Shown in pieces: positions 37,439-47,105 of a stretch of DNA of 64,000 bases (position 1 is its first letter; every line of letters starts with the position of its first letter). The stretch spans positions 979,376 to 1,043,375 of the forward strand of contig NZ_OX373462.1 of the NCBI RefSeq assembly GCF_947331815.1, in the 5' to 3' direction. Position numbers and translations under genes: made by a program. Source of the DNA: Cyanobacterium sp. uoEpiScrs1 (GTDB lineage: Bacteria > Cyanobacteriota > Cyanobacteriia > Cyanobacteriales > Microcystaceae). Under the pieces are notes generated by a model. It saw nothing but the letters and a program-made list of their open reading frames with translations, made no database searches and was not told the origin of the DNA.

Positions 37439-38710
37439 TTATTTTTGGGTAATCTTAGCTAAAGAAGCCGTTGTAGTGATCGCTTTTTCTAAATTCTCAG
37501 TCAAATTAATGTCTAATTCAGAAAGACTTTCCTTAATTGATTCACAATCGCCCCCGAGTAAACGAAGTACTAAAGATGGTGGTTGCGTAATTTGGGACAG
37601 ACGGTTCTGGGATAAACTATCCCGTCGATGCTCAAAGGAGTTAGTTCTCGTAGATTTTGAGAAAAGTTCTTCACGGAAGTTTGTCTCACGTTTCAGGTAA
37701 GATTGAAAATAATCAGTGATTCCTTCTGCAATTATTTTAGAAGTCTCAAGACTACCTAAAATGATGATTAACAGAATCTTGATATGGGTTAATTCAATAG
37801 CTTGTTCTAAGGCAATAGTCAGCTGTTCAACAAGAGAGTTCAATTCTTCCTGTTCGTTGAGCGTCCAAGCACAGGCTGGATTACCTCCTTCATCGGCCAA
37901 CATCTCCCAGCTAGTTATAGTCAGTCCCCAGCTATTGCTAATGATGCCAATATTACCTTTTTGCGAGATAGATTTAATTGTACAAAGTTGGGGAAGAGTT
38001 AAAGGTTTGGAGATAACAGGTTCGAATACTATTCGTGAAGTATCTGGCTTAGATAATGTGAGTAATTCTACTAGATCTTGATGGCGAGACAAAGCTGCAT
38101 CATTAACTGTGATTTTTCCATCAAGGGCCATAACTTCTCCAGTTGGACCTACTGCCAAAGGATTAATTTCAATTGAATCTAAATCTTTTTCCCAAAAAAT
38201 CTGGTACATTTTTTCACAAATTGAACTCACTGTCTGAATTAGTTTTCCTTGAAGTCCCATTTTTACAGCTAAACGACGAGCATAAAAGGGTGAAAAGTCG
38301 CTATCAATCACCACTTTTTCCATATGTTTGAGGAGATTTTCCACATCAATCCCTCCTTTGGGTGAACCAAGTAAAACTGGACGTTGAAGTTTATAATCAA
38401 GTAGAACCGAAAGAAAAAATTCAAATTTTGTCTCATAGCGAGCTTCTGCCAAAATAACCTCTGGATATTCTCCTGAAATCGCAAGACTGAAAATAGCTTG
38501 GGCAGCTACTATCGCATCAATTGTATTTTCCACAAAACGAATACCCCCGGCTTTGCCACGTCCTCCAGAATGAACTTGTGATTTTAATACGACAGGATAA
38601 GGGATATGAAGGTGTTTAATCTCACCAAGATTAACAATAGGTTGAGATGGCAAAATGGGAATGCCCACTTGATGAAAAAGTTTTTTAGCTTGATATTCGA
38701 GTAAATTCAT
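37439..38710 (-). CDS. sucC: Succinyl-CoA ligase beta-subunit (ADP-forming type)
   Basis: 423 residues. The ATP-grasp N-terminal half starts MNLLEYQAKKLF and has the nucleotide-binding LKSQVHSGGRGKAGGI, with the metal site residues in DSIEINPLAVGP and ALDGKITVNDAAL. The C-terminal domain (about 240-420) has the GIISNSWGLTITSWEML block, then a Ser/Arg-rich insertion (REELFSKSTRTNSFEHRRDS) before LVLRLLGGD. I recall such an insertion in cyanobacterial SucC. The pair with SucD would join succinate and CoA, but SucD has lost its phospho-His, so activity of the pair is doubtful. Start ATG at 38710. Confidence 0.85.
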   Translation of the reverse strand: MNLLEYQAKKLFHQVGIPILPSQPIVNLGEIKHLHIPYPVVLKSQVHSGGRGKAGGIRFVENTIDAIVAAQAIFSLAISGEYPEVILAEARYETKFEFFLSVLLDYKLQRPVLLGSPKGGIDVENLLKHMEKVVIDSDFSPFYARRLAVKMGLQGKLIQTVSSICEKMYQIFWEKDLDSIEINPLAVGPTGEVMALDGKITVNDAALSRHQDLVELLTLSKPDTSRIVFEPVISKPLTLPQLCTIKSISQKGNIGIISNSWGLTITSWEMLADEGGNPACAWTLNEQEELNSLVEQLTIALEQAIELTHIKILLIIILGSLETSKIIAEGITDYFQSYLKRETNFREELFSKSTRTNSFEHRRDSLSQNRLSQITQPPSLVLRLLGGDCESIKESLSELDINLTENLEKAITTTASLAKITQK

Positions 38711-38861
38711 AACACTCCTAAATCTTGGAAGTCTAGTTTGGGAAAAATAGGGAAATATGTCACTTAGTATCCTACATTCTCCAATCCATGATTTGTAATC
38801 AAATACTAAAGAAAAGAATAAAAAGTAAAATCATATAAATGATTTATAAATATTTTCTAGT

Positions 38862-38899
38862 TTCAAGTTTTTTATTAGAAACAAAATAAAAAACTTGAA
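38862..38899 (-). terminator. Perfect 15-bp hairpin
   Basis: ttcaagttttttatt (38862-38876) pairs exactly with 38885-38899 around an 8-base loop. It lies about 80 bases past the stop of the small ORF at 38979 on the minus strand and 150 bases before sucC, fitting a terminator for that ORF. Confidence 0.5.
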
Positions 38900-38978
38900 T
38901 ATTTTATGAGTAAATACTTGTTTTAGATTATCTATCTTTTTTAAATAATTAGTCTAATAGCTTAATTATTGTGTATTT

Positions 38979-39173
38979 TTATCGTACCTTAACATTAATA
39001 GTTACTGATATTCTTGGTTTCAAAGAAATTTTACAATCATTGGTTATTAGAAATTGTTGCTCTAGTTTAGTTAAAGTAGTAGAATAAAAAAAGCAATAAA
39101 TTTCATTATATTCTAGAATATTTGAAATAACAGAAACTACCTGGCACTGAATGTTGCTTGATATTTTAGTCAA
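38979..39173 (-). CDS. Small ORF, unknown
   Basis: 64 residues beginning MTKISSNIQCQVVSVISNIL and ending SLKPRISVTINVKVR. The alternation of hydrophobic and polar residues looks like a small mixed alpha/beta protein, and a hairpin stands at the expected terminator position. No family is recognised. It could be the surviving tail of a larger gene. Confidence 0.4.
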   Translation of the reverse strand: MTKISSNIQCQVVSVISNILEYNEIYCFFYSTTLTKLEQQFLITNDCKISLKPRISVTINVKVR

Positions 39174-39620
39174 AGACAGATTAATTAAAATGTCTGCTTT
39201 TTATAAAAAACAATCTCAATAACCTCGTTAAGTAATATTAACTTTACATAATAGAAAATAGTTCTTGAATTGAAATTTATATTTTATAGAGTATCGAAGA
39301 ACACAACATTTTAATTTGGAATAAACTTCTGCCATGTTATCTGCAATTAGTTGGAGTAGTTTGCATTATGGCTAATGAACATAACTAACCTGCTTGAATC
39401 ATGGTATACCGTTATAATTTAATAAGTTTTTTTGACAAACTATGTATCTTGTACTTAAGTCAAGACAGATTAAACGACTTATTGGAACATACTCAAAGTG
39501 CTAGGTTTAGAGATGATGTAAAAGTCTTCTACTGTAAACTTGCGCGACTTGTCGGAACGGTTAACAAAGCTCATTTAACTAATATAGTCGATTCAACCTG
39601 TTCGAGGTTTTGCAAAAATT

Positions 39621-40820
39621 ATGAAGTTTACAAAATTGCTACACCAATTGGGTAGTTACCTGATATCATTCTTGCTCGGTACACTTCTGTGCTTTAGTGG
39701 TTTCCACTGTCTCCCTTCTTATGCTGAATCTTTTGCAGAAACATCCCTGAATAACCAGGAAAATGCTCCTAATTCCTTCAACTTAGCTAAAGTCCTCGTT
39801 GCTGAAGATCGCGATAGCTTTGTCTCTACGGCTGTAGCCCGTACCGGTCCGGCAGTAGTTCGCATTGATACGGAGACAGTTATCAGTCGAAATATTGATC
39901 CTTTTTTTCGTGATTTTTTTGGGGAACAATTCCGCCCTCCTATTCCTCAGGAACGAAAAATTGCAGGACAAGGTTCAGGATTTATTATTGACAGAAATGG
40001 GATTATTTTAACTAATGCTCATGTGGTCGATAAGGCTGATAAAGTAACTGTTACTCTTAAAGATGGACGTACTTTTAACGGACAAGTACGGGGAACTGAT
40101 GAAGTTACTGATTTAGCCGTGGTGAAAATATCTCCCCAAGAGGCTAAATTACCAGTTGCTTCCTTAGGAGACTCATCTAATCTCAAAGTAGGAGATTGGG
40201 CTATTGCTGTAGGAAACCCAGTCGGATTAGATAATACTGTCACATTGGGAATTATTAGTACAATTGGACGTCCAGCCGCTAAGGCAGGAATTCCCGATAA
40301 ACGTCTCGATTTTATTCAAACTGATGCGGCAATTAATCCTGGTAATTCTGGAGGACCACTTTTAAATTCCCGAGGGGAAGTGATTGGTATCAACACTGCT
40401 ATTCGCGCCGACGCAATGGGAATCGGTTTTGCTATTCCCATCAATAAGGCCAAAGCTTTGCAAAATACTTTAGTCAGTGGAAAAAAAGTTCCTCACCCTT
40501 ATATCGGGGTACAAATGGTTAATATCACTCCCGAATTAGCTAAAGAAAATAACAGTAATTTTAACTCACCTATTTACATTCCTGAAGTTGAAGGGGTTTT
40601 AGTAATACATGTAGTCCCTGATACTCCTGCGGCTAAAGCTGGACTGCGTCGAGGGGATGTTATTGTAGGAGTTGACGACAAACCAGTAACCGACGGTAGT
40701 GAACTACAATCCATTGTAGATAGTTCAGGTCTCAATGCTTATTTAAAGTTTCGACTTTATCGTAGTAATCGTATTATTAATATAACGGTAAAAACTGCCC
40801 AATTACGAGGAACACCATAA
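39621..40820 (+). CDS. Deg/HtrA-family serine protease (HhoA-like)
   Basis: An envelope serine protease that removes damaged or misfolded proteins, 399 residues. A signal peptide occupies about 1-35 (LISFLLGTLLCFSGFHCL, likely cut after SYA). The trypsin-like domain has the triad His134 (TNAHVVDK), Asp164 (TDLAVVKI) and Ser243 (GNSGGPLLN). One PDZ domain follows (about 300-395, DTPAAKAGLRRGDVIVGVDD). A single PDZ and the leader fit the cyanobacterial HhoA/HhoB/HtrA trio; which paralogue this is cannot be settled. Start ATG at 39621. A 9-bp GC-rich hairpin follows the stop. Confidence 0.93.
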   Translation: MKFTKLLHQLGSYLISFLLGTLLCFSGFHCLPSYAESFAETSLNNQENAPNSFNLAKVLVAEDRDSFVSTAVARTGPAVVRIDTETVISRNIDPFFRDFFGEQFRPPIPQERKIAGQGSGFIIDRNGIILTNAHVVDKADKVTVTLKDGRTFNGQVRGTDEVTDLAVVKISPQEAKLPVASLGDSSNLKVGDWAIAVGNPVGLDNTVTLGIISTIGRPAAKAGIPDKRLDFIQTDAAINPGNSGGPLLNSRGEVIGINTAIRADAMGIGFAIPINKAKALQNTLVSGKKVPHPYIGVQMVNITPELAKENNSNFNSPIYIPEVEGVLVIHVVPDTPAAKAGLRRGDVIVGVDDKPVTDGSELQSIVDSSGLNAYLKFRLYRSNRIINITVKTAQLRGTP

Positions 40821-41178
40821 ATAACCTGGTGTGGTAGTTGATATACCACACCTCAACAATTAATTTAGGCAGTTATGAATTATCTGCGGTTTAACAACTA
40901 TCGCTGGCTTTGGTAAAGAAAAACTACATTTTTCAACTCCGATAGTATATAACCTAAAAAATTATGCTTTAAAAGTAGAAATTATAATTTTCAGGGCAAT
41001 GATTTAAGTGAGTACCAATTGATGATAAATATAAACCAATGATCTTATTGCTAAGATTTCAAAGAATTATTTGTATTTAAAAATTTAGATGTAGTGTCTA
41101 TAGAAACTCGATATTTCTTACTGTTTATTGTTTATAACAAAGCTTAACTATAGTTGCAAAAAGGATTAAATAACAACC
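40821..41178. other. Gap between Deg protease and TonB-like gene
   Basis: About 360 bases. The hairpin at its left end and presumably the TonB-like gene's promoter are its only content; no clear promoter boxes were picked out. Confidence 0.4.
40828..40852 (+). terminator. Hairpin after the Deg protease gene
   Basis: ggtgtggta (40828-40836) pairs exactly with taccacacc (40844-40852), 8 bases past the stop codon. This is one of the few GC-rich stems in the window. The T-run behind it is poor. Confidence 0.55.
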
Positions 41179-42579
41179 ATGACTTCCACTCTTTTTATTA
41201 AAGAATTTATGTCCATTAGAGTATTTAACTCTAGTAGTTTAGCCATGATAATATCAGTTGGGATTCATGTGTTATCTTTAGGTCTACTCTTGCCTAATTT
41301 AACTAACTTAAATTCTTTACAAAAGTCAGCTTCTGATCGACGGGACGTCGAAATACTCGAATTAACAACCGCTGAAATGGCACGTTTGCCAGAGCAATTA
41401 TCGTTGTTAAGCACCCCTGATTTTTCTAAGAGTTCTCTCAATGATATACCCGTCTCAGACTCCTCTTCTTTAACTCCTTCTCTACCTTCCTTGCCTAATA
41501 CTTTGCAAGCTCCCCCTACTTTACCCTCGTTACCAGCTCTTCCATCTCTAAGTCCTACACACTCTTCTTTTCCTAGACCACTTACTAGACCACAACAAGC
41601 ATTACCAGTTGCACCTCCTCTAGATCTGCGCCCAAGACCACCGGTCCCCTCCCAGTCTAATTCTGAGCTAGACAACTCTAAATATTCAACCTCGCAATTT
41701 CCACCTATTTCCAAAAGACCTGATTTCGGTCCATCGAAAGCTCCAGTTCCCATTGATCAACTAATAAATCAAGGTAGGGACAACACATCTACCAACACAC
41801 CTACCAACACACCTACCAACACAACTACCAACACACCTACCAACACACCTACCAACACACCTACCAACACACCTACCAACACACCTACCAACACAACTAC
41901 CAACACAACTACCAACACACCTACCAACACACCTACCAACACACCTACTTCACAAAATGCTATTATTGATAATTCTACTACTTCCCAAACAGTCATCAGC
42001 GCAGAGCAAGCTCGAAAAGATAGACTGATTAGCAATTTAGTACGAGAAACAATCGAAGGGTCTAATAATCTTCGTTACGATAAAAACAATACAACGAATG
42101 AAGATGCAAGACGCAATGATGCTCAGTGGATGGCTAAAATAGGAAATCCTGTTACTAAAAAAGAGAATTGGCAAACTTTAAAGGGAGAATACCCCAAAGC
42201 AGCTTGTTCAAGACATTTAGAAGGTACAGCAATTTATGGTATTACTGTCAACCCCGAGGGAGATGTTGACAAAACTCCCTATTTAATTAAAAGTTCAGGT
42301 TATGGAGTCTTGAATCAACAAGCTTTTAATCAAATTGAGTCTACTAAATTTAGCACAGACGGGCAACTTCAACATTACCGAGTCAAGATATCTTTTAATT
42401 TTGATCCTAAAATTTGCCCTGCCATTACTCAAAACTCAGAGAACCAAGAGGAATTACTCAAAAATCCGGATATTTCGGATGAATCATCAAAATCTACTTC
42501 TAGCCAAAAAACTAAACCGACTACTGGTAGAACTTTTCACAGGGATATTCCTCCTCTCCCCCCAAGTACTAAAAAATAG
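41179..42579 (+). CDS. TonB-like envelope protein with Thr-Asn-Thr-Pro repeat
   Basis: 466 residues. A single N-terminal membrane segment (about 20-40, [20 protein letters not shown]) is followed by a long Pro/Ser/Leu-rich linker. Then come 13 four-residue units (TNTP, three of them TNTT) coded by 41791-41946. A C-terminal domain (about 330-415) resembles the TonB C-terminal fold ([34 protein letters not shown]). The layout is that of a protein anchored in the inner membrane, spanning the periplasm through a proline-rich arm to touch an outer-membrane partner. No ExbB/ExbD is nearby. Other start choices exist (ATG at 41209). The tail ([21 protein letters not shown]) is again proline-rich. Confidence 0.78.
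   Translation: MTSTLFIKEFMSIRVFNSSSLAMIISVGIHVLSLGLLLPNLTNLNSLQKSASDRRDVEILELTTAEMARLPEQLSLLSTPDFSKSSLNDIPVSDSSSLTPSLPSLPNTLQAPPTLPSLPALPSLSPTHSSFPRPLTRPQQALPVAPPLDLRPRPPVPSQSNSELDNSKYSTSQFPPISKRPDFGPSKAPVPIDQLINQGRDNTSTNTPTNTPTNTTTNTPTNTPTNTPTNTPTNTPTNTTTNTTTNTPTNTPTNTPTSQNAIIDNSTTSQTVISAEQARKDRLISNLVRETIEGSNNLRYDKNNTTNEDARRNDAQWMAKIGNPVTKKENWQTLKGEYPKAACSRHLEGTAIYGITVNPEGDVDKTPYLIKSSGYGVLNQQAFNQIESTKFSTDGQLQHYRVKISFNFDPKICPAITQNSENQEELLKNPDISDESSKSTSSQKTKPTTGRTFHRDIPPLPPSTKK
41791..41946 (+). repeat. Tandem repeat, 13 copies of a 12-bp unit
   Basis: Thirteen head-to-tail copies of accaacacacct. Copies 3, 9 and 10 carry one changed base (accaacacaact). The frame is kept, giving (TNTP/TNTT)13 in the linker of the TonB-like protein. 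There are no spacers, so it is not CRISPR. Confidence 0.97.
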
Positions 42580-42745
42580 AAAAACTTAATTAATTTGAAT
42601 AACTTTTAGCAGAATCTGTTCAACGATATTTTGATAAACCATTGAGAATTTTAAAGATTATTTAGCAAGTTTTACGTAAAATTTCTAGTCGAGAAAGACT
42701 TGACAAGAATATTAAATTCGGAGTAACATAGTGAGCGGTGTATGA
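42580..42745. other. Spacer before tRNA-Ala(GGC)
   Basis: About 165 bases after the TonB-like gene. It should hold the tRNA promoter; nothing distinct is seen. Confidence 0.35.
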
Positions 42746-42818
42746 GGGGCTATAACTCAGTTGGTAGAGTGTCACAATGGCATTGTGAAAGTCAGCGGTT
42801 CGAGTCCGCTTAGCTCCA
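42746..42818 (+). tRNA. tRNA-Ala(GGC)
   Basis: A 73-base cloverleaf: acceptor GGGGCTA pairing with TAGCTCC, D arm ACTCAGTTGGTAGAGT, anticodon arm TCACA-ATGGCAT-TGTGA with anticodon GGC reading GCC/GCU, T arm AGCGG-TTCGAGT-CCGCT. CCA is not encoded. It is the second alanine tRNA in the window. Confidence 0.95.
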
Positions 42819-42924
42819 TTACAAAGTATAAAAGTAATAAAAATAGATGTGGACCTTGTCGTCTATCTTTGCAGTCTGTTCTTATTGATGACCGAAAGTT
42901 TCTCAATTTAAAAAGTTATGTGAC

Positions 42925-44034
42925 TTAAGTTTGTTTTTGAATAAACTTAATGATTGATGCTTTTTCTAATAAGCCTAGTACGATACCATTTTCTTGAATA
43001 ACAGTTAGTATTTGATGTGGATTATTTTCTAAAATTTTTACCACCTCTAGCAAAGACTTATTGGACTCAATTATGATTATACTATCATTTATCGGTTGCA
43101 TGATTTCTGAGACTTTCAACTTAGTCCATTGGGAAGTAGAAACCTTATTTAAAGTGTTAATCTCAATAATTCCTGAGAGATTTCCTCTTTCATTAGTCGT
43201 TAAATAACAATTCCATTTTCTCTTGCCAATTATATAGTTATTAACAAATTCTCTTAAATTTAAACTATCAGGAACTATAGGGCTATTAGTAATTACTGCA
43301 TCTTGAGCTGTATAACTACCTAAAATTTCCTGAAACTTAGCAGATTGACCAGAAAATACTGCATTTTGTAAGAGAAAAAAACCAATTAATAATGTCCATA
43401 AATTTCCAATAGGACTAATTCCTAAAATTGCTAATACCCCGATAGTAACAGCTGACCAACCGACAATTTGTCCAACGAGGCTAGCAAAAATGATTCCTTT
43501 ATTTGGATTTCCAGTAATTTTCCACACCAATGCCTTGAGAATATTGCCACCATCTAAAGGTAAACCAGGGATTAAGTTAAATAATCCTAAAATTAAGTTG
43601 ATTGAGGTGAGTAGGGAAAGAATTGCTGTAATTGGTGTGTTAAAGGAGAAGTTAACCAGAATTATGCTTAATAAAGCAAAAATTGCTAAACTGACAGCGG
43701 GACCAGCAACTGCTACTAGAAATGCTTTTAAAGGGGTATCAGATTCTTTTTCTAAACTAGCTAATCCCCCAAATAAAAATAAAGTAATAGACTTGACATT
43801 AATTCCCTGGGAAAGAGCAACCAAACTGTGCCCCAGTTCATGAACGACTACAGAAAAAAATAACAGCAAGGCAGCAAGAAAACCTAAAATCCAAGGAACA
43901 ATTCCCACTAATTGGGGAAATAATGCCAACTGTCTTCCATAATTGACGGCAACTAACCCCAGAACTAGGAACCAAGAAGGATTAACATAAAAAGGTATCC
44001 CGAACAAATTGCCAACCCTTATATTATTATTCAT
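42925..44034 (-). CDS. Site-2-type metalloprotease (M50) with CBS domains
   Basis: A membrane zinc protease of 369 residues. The first ~225 residues form the transmembrane core with HELGH (His65, Glu66, His69) and the third ligand in LIPGLPLDGGNIL near residue 160. The C-terminal ~125 residues are a CBS pair (SEIMQPINDSIIIIESNKSL, LTVIQENGIVLGLLEKAS). CBS domains usually sense adenine nucleotides and would gate the protease. Such proteins cut membrane-bound anti-sigma factors or signal peptides, but no target is next to it. It lies head to head with argF across 253 bases. Confidence 0.9.
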   Translation of the reverse strand: MNNNIRVGNLFGIPFYVNPSWFLVLGLVAVNYGRQLALFPQLVGIVPWILGFLAALLLFFSVVVHELGHSLVALSQGINVKSITLFLFGGLASLEKESDTPLKAFLVAVAGPAVSLAIFALLSIILVNFSFNTPITAILSLLTSINLILGLFNLIPGLPLDGGNILKALVWKITGNPNKGIIFASLVGQIVGWSAVTIGVLAILGISPIGNLWTLLIGFFLLQNAVFSGQSAKFQEILGSYTAQDAVITNSPIVPDSLNLREFVNNYIIGKRKWNCYLTTNERGNLSGIIEINTLNKVSTSQWTKLKVSEIMQPINDSIIIIESNKSLLEVVKILENNPHQILTVIQENGIVLGLLEKASIIKFIQKQT

Positions 44035-44287
44035 GGGTCGAACCTCCTATTTTATTTGTGAAATCTCTTTCAACGACTTCACTGTTGCCTAATCCTATTG
44101 TAACGAGACGTAAAATTACTGAGACTTAACAATAACAGTAAAATCCACCTCTTTAAGTTCGGTTATCTACCGCAATTATGAATTATGCCTTATGAATCAA
44201 CAGTAAAGTATGGTTTATCGATACAATAACGGTCTGTTCTCTACAGAAATAAAGAACAACATCTACAATATAAACTCGGACTAATTT

Positions 44288-45211
44288 ATGACAACTCTAG
44301 CTCAGCGAGATATTCTAGGGATTGCTGATCTCAGTGCTACAGAACTTAAGAATATTCTAGAATTGGCAGTACATCTTAAGCAGGGGAAAAGGTTATCTGT
44401 CTCTCAAAAAGTATTAGGACTTTTATTTTATAAAGCCTCTACCCGTACTCGTGTTTCTTTTAGCGTGGCGATGTATCAGTTGGGAGGACAAGTGATAGAT
44501 CTTAATCCCAGTCTTACCCAAGTGGGTAGAGGAGAATCTCTTGTAGATACCGCTAGGGTTTTAGGTCGCTATTTAGATATTTTAGCAGTTCGTACATATA
44601 AACAAGAAGACTTAGAGACTTTTGCTAATCATGCAGAGATTCCTATTATTAATGCCTTGACTGATTTAGAACATCCCTGTCAAATTTTAGCTGACTTATT
44701 AACAATTAAAGAAAATTTAAACTCCCTATCTGATATTACAGTTACTTATCTTGGAGATGGAAATAACGTTGCCCATTCCTTAATTTTGGGAGGAGCATTA
44801 ATGGGAATGAAAATTCGTATTGCTACTCCTAATGGCTATCAACCAAATATTCAGATTGTCGAAAAGGCTAAAGAATTAGCAGTAGACGGATTTGAGATTA
44901 TGATAACCAATGATCCCATTAAAGCGGCTAAAGACGCTCAAGTACTTTACACTGATGTTTGGACGAGCATGGGACAGGAAAATTTAGCAACTTCAAGAAT
45001 TCCTTTATTTGAACCCTATCAAGTCAATGAAACTCTACTGAATTATGCTGATAAAGAGGTTATTGTTTTACACTGTTTACCTGCTCATCGAGGAGAAGAA
45101 ATTACCGATACAGTTATTGAAGGAAAACATTCACGAGTATGGGAACAGGCAGAAAACAGAATGCATGCCCAAAAAGCATTAATAGTAAGTTTATTAGGAG
45201 TTAACAATTGA
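44288..45211 (+). CDS. argF: Ornithine carbamoyltransferase
   Basis: It joins carbamoyl phosphate and ornithine to citrulline in arginine synthesis. The 307 residues are the usual length. The carbamoyl-phosphate motif STRTR is at 51-55, the DLEHPCQILADL block carries the HPCQ motif, and the ornithine-side loop is HCLPAHRGEE. Start ATG. The sequence is intact throughout. No other arg genes are nearby, as normal in cyanobacteria. Confidence 0.96.
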   Translation: MTTLAQRDILGIADLSATELKNILELAVHLKQGKRLSVSQKVLGLLFYKASTRTRVSFSVAMYQLGGQVIDLNPSLTQVGRGESLVDTARVLGRYLDILAVRTYKQEDLETFANHAEIPIINALTDLEHPCQILADLLTIKENLNSLSDITVTYLGDGNNVAHSLILGGALMGMKIRIATPNGYQPNIQIVEKAKELAVDGFEIMITNDPIKAAKDAQVLYTDVWTSMGQENLATSRIPLFEPYQVNETLLNYADKEVIVLHCLPAHRGEEITDTVIEGKHSRVWEQAENRMHAQKALIVSLLGVNN

Positions 45212-45703
45212 TGGAGAGAACTTTGCGTTTATACATAAATGAGCTAATTATAGACAAAACTTAAGAAGTTATTGGAAAATTTATAAACGGATTGTATGGT
45301 ATAATTCCACCTAGAATGACTATAGAGTTTAAAAGATAAATTTAGTTAACAAATATCAATAAGTTTCTAAAATTAGCTCTTATAAGATTATGTAAAAGTT
45401 AAAAAGTTCACTTGAAGTTGTTATTCTTATTGTAATTGCCTATAAAATTCTTAGCGAAATAGTAATTGGTAAACAGCAAAAATAAAAAGTATGAGGTAGT
45501 TTGAATGAATATCTCTAATTGATTTAAACTTAAACTAAACTTTATAAATAGTAAAATACAGATAGATATTTTGCAAAAAGTTGCTATATAAAAAAATTAT
45601 TTAAGTACAACTAGGATGTATCTGATAAAAAATTTTGCCACAAGTAGCCTTTGACATTAATTTTTTATTTTTATTTAAGTTCCATATAATTCTACAACCC
45701 TCA

Positions 45704-45725
45704 GTTACTTTATCGATAAAGTAAC
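45704..45725. repeat. Perfect 22-bp palindrome
   Basis: gttactttatc is followed directly by its reverse complement, centred on tcga. It stands in the middle of the largest gap, about 490 bases after argF. A second half-match (ctggttactg) lies just to its right. Operator, hairpin and relic are all possible. Confidence 0.5.
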
Positions 45726-45995
45726 CTGGTTACTGAATACTATTATTACCATCTGAATATCATAGATTCTAGTTCCACTATTTACTTTGCTGTTTTTTAG
45801 GAAAACAAGATGATACTGTGTACTTGCTTAAGTTATTCTAAAAATGTACTCAAGAGAATAGGGATGCAAAAATGTGTGTAATAGGATGTAAAACCCACTG
45901 TCACACTTTCTGCTAAGAAGGGTTAGCTTAAACTTATTGCTTGAAAAAATAAACACAATCTTGATTTTTACCATTGCCTATTGCCAGATCCTAAA

Positions 45996-46019
45996 TTTAC
46001 TCTCATGAGGGAGAGTAAA
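45996..46019. terminator. 9-bp hairpin in the gap
   Basis: tttactctc (45996-46004) pairs with gagagtaaa (46011-46019) around 6 bases, at the right end of the less AT-rich stretch 45800-46020. If that stretch is transcribed rightward this would be its terminator, but there is no T-run. Confidence 0.3.
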
Positions 46020-46763
46020 AGAATAAATAGATAAATTTAAATAAATATTAAAAAACAAATTATTTTATACTTATATATTTAGTTAGTTTAGATGATAATC
46101 TACGTTACAATTTTTCATGAAAATATTGTTCATTTATTTTAGATTAACAATATTATTCCCAAATATTATCTCAGCAATTATATTAGCTTTTACTTAATGC
46201 TATTTTTCTTATGTTATAAGTTAACAATTTACTATAAATTAAGCAAGATATAAATATTTTTTTCAAAAGTGCTATGCTTGTTTATTTAAAATTTTTATTT
46301 TTGTATACTTTTCGAGTGTAAATATTTTTACTATTTTAAGTTATTATTGCTTAGGATTAAATAAAATCTGACTCTTACTTTTTTTATTAGCTGTTAGCCA
46401 CTATTAACTTTTAAAATTCTATCAAAACATTTTTTTAAACATTCTATATGTATATTTACAAACTTTTTATTTCTCTGTCACCTCTCTGGCAATTCTGGCA
46501 ATCATAAAACAATCATTTGTCTTAAGTAATTAATCTAAAAATAGTTTTTATTATTTCACTGACTACTATATTTACTACTTTACAAATATTTTTAGTTTTT
46601 CATTATCTCGCAAACATTTTTCCCATTCGATCTTAATTGATAAACAGGTTGTCAGTCAAATATAATTCTCTATCTAAGTATTTTTTATCCTAAATTTGTT
46701 ATAAGTTATGGCATTTATTGTTTTGTGTTAGCCAAACTGGCTATCACACAACAATAATAAAAA

Positions 46764-46786
46764 AAGAGGGCAAAAGCCCCCGCTCT
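46764..46786 (-). terminator. Rho-independent terminator of the 65-residue gene
   Basis: On the minus strand gggggc-tttt-gccctc is followed by a T-run (TTTTTTTATTATT). It is a textbook terminator starting 8 bases past the stop of the small gene. A second long hairpin with two mismatches (ttgttttgtgttagcca at 46719-46735 with its partner 46740-46755) follows it. This is the clearest T-tailed terminator in the window. Confidence 0.85.
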
Positions 46787-46793
46787 CAAAATA

Positions 46794-46991
46794 TCAGTAG
46801 GCCAAAGTCTCTAAAGTTTCTCGAAGATAGCAGCGTACTTGTTGGTCGAGAGGAGAGGAATTCTGCTCTGTACTTTGGCGAGACTGCCATTGCTTAAAAC
46901 CAGAACAATCAGCAATCGCCTGTTTCAAATGCTCCCAAATTTCGTGATCTTGATTAAACTTATGATTGGGGGAGAGAGTTGAGCTCAACAT
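46794..46991 (-). CDS. Conserved small cyanobacterial protein
   Basis: 65 residues, soluble and helical (HEIWEHLKQAIADCSGFKQW, then LDQQVRCYLRETLETLAY). The ending, DQQVRxYLRETLETLAY, is one I recall from short conserved cyanobacterial proteins of unknown role. A canonical T-tailed terminator directly follows, and 115 bases separate it from the end of the infB operon, so it may be the last gene of that operon or separate. Confidence 0.65.
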   Translation of the reverse strand: MLSSTLSPNHKFNQDHEIWEHLKQAIADCSGFKQWQSRQSTEQNSSPLDQQVRCYLRETLETLAY

Positions 46992-47105
46992 AAGAAATTC
47001 ATCAAATGACTAACATTATTTTTCTTTAAGCATAACTCAGGCAATTCAGAAGATTCTGATAACTTGGAAACAAATTTTAAAAAATCATGAATTTTTTAAA
47101 AAAGT

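Larger units (their letters stand above)
38711..39620. other. 900-bp gap with a small ORF and hairpin
   Basis: It contains the 64-residue minus-strand ORF (38979-39173) and, past its end, a perfect 15-bp hairpin (38862-38899). The region right of 39200 should hold the promoter of the Deg protease. Confidence 0.45.
45212..46793. other. 1.6-kb gap, the largest in the window
   Basis: Between argF (plus) and the 65-residue gene (minus). It holds a perfect 22-base palindrome (45704-45725), a 9-bp stem at 45996-46019 and the terminator of the small gene. The stretch 45800-46020 is less AT-rich than its surroundings and could be a non-coding RNA or a lost gene; no family was recognised. Confidence 0.45.

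Noticed and set aside
39401-39655. 84-codon frame running into the Deg protease gene
   Set aside because: Overlaps the signal-peptide start of a certain gene by 35 bases in another frame; likely chance.
41791-41946. CRISPR-like array
   Set aside because: Units are adjacent without spacers, in frame and inside a gene; a coding tandem repeat.
41769-42035. Minus-strand frame reading (VGVL)n opposite the TonB-like gene
   Set aside because: A by-product of translating the 12-bp tandem repeat from the other strand.
41179-42579. Partner genes exbB/exbD for the TonB-like protein
   Set aside because: No MotA/ExbB or ExbD-type membrane gene occurs anywhere in the window.
45840-46020. 6S RNA, tmRNA or Yfr-type small RNA
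   Set aside because: Looked for the characteristic helices and motifs (for example the Yfr1 core) and found none.
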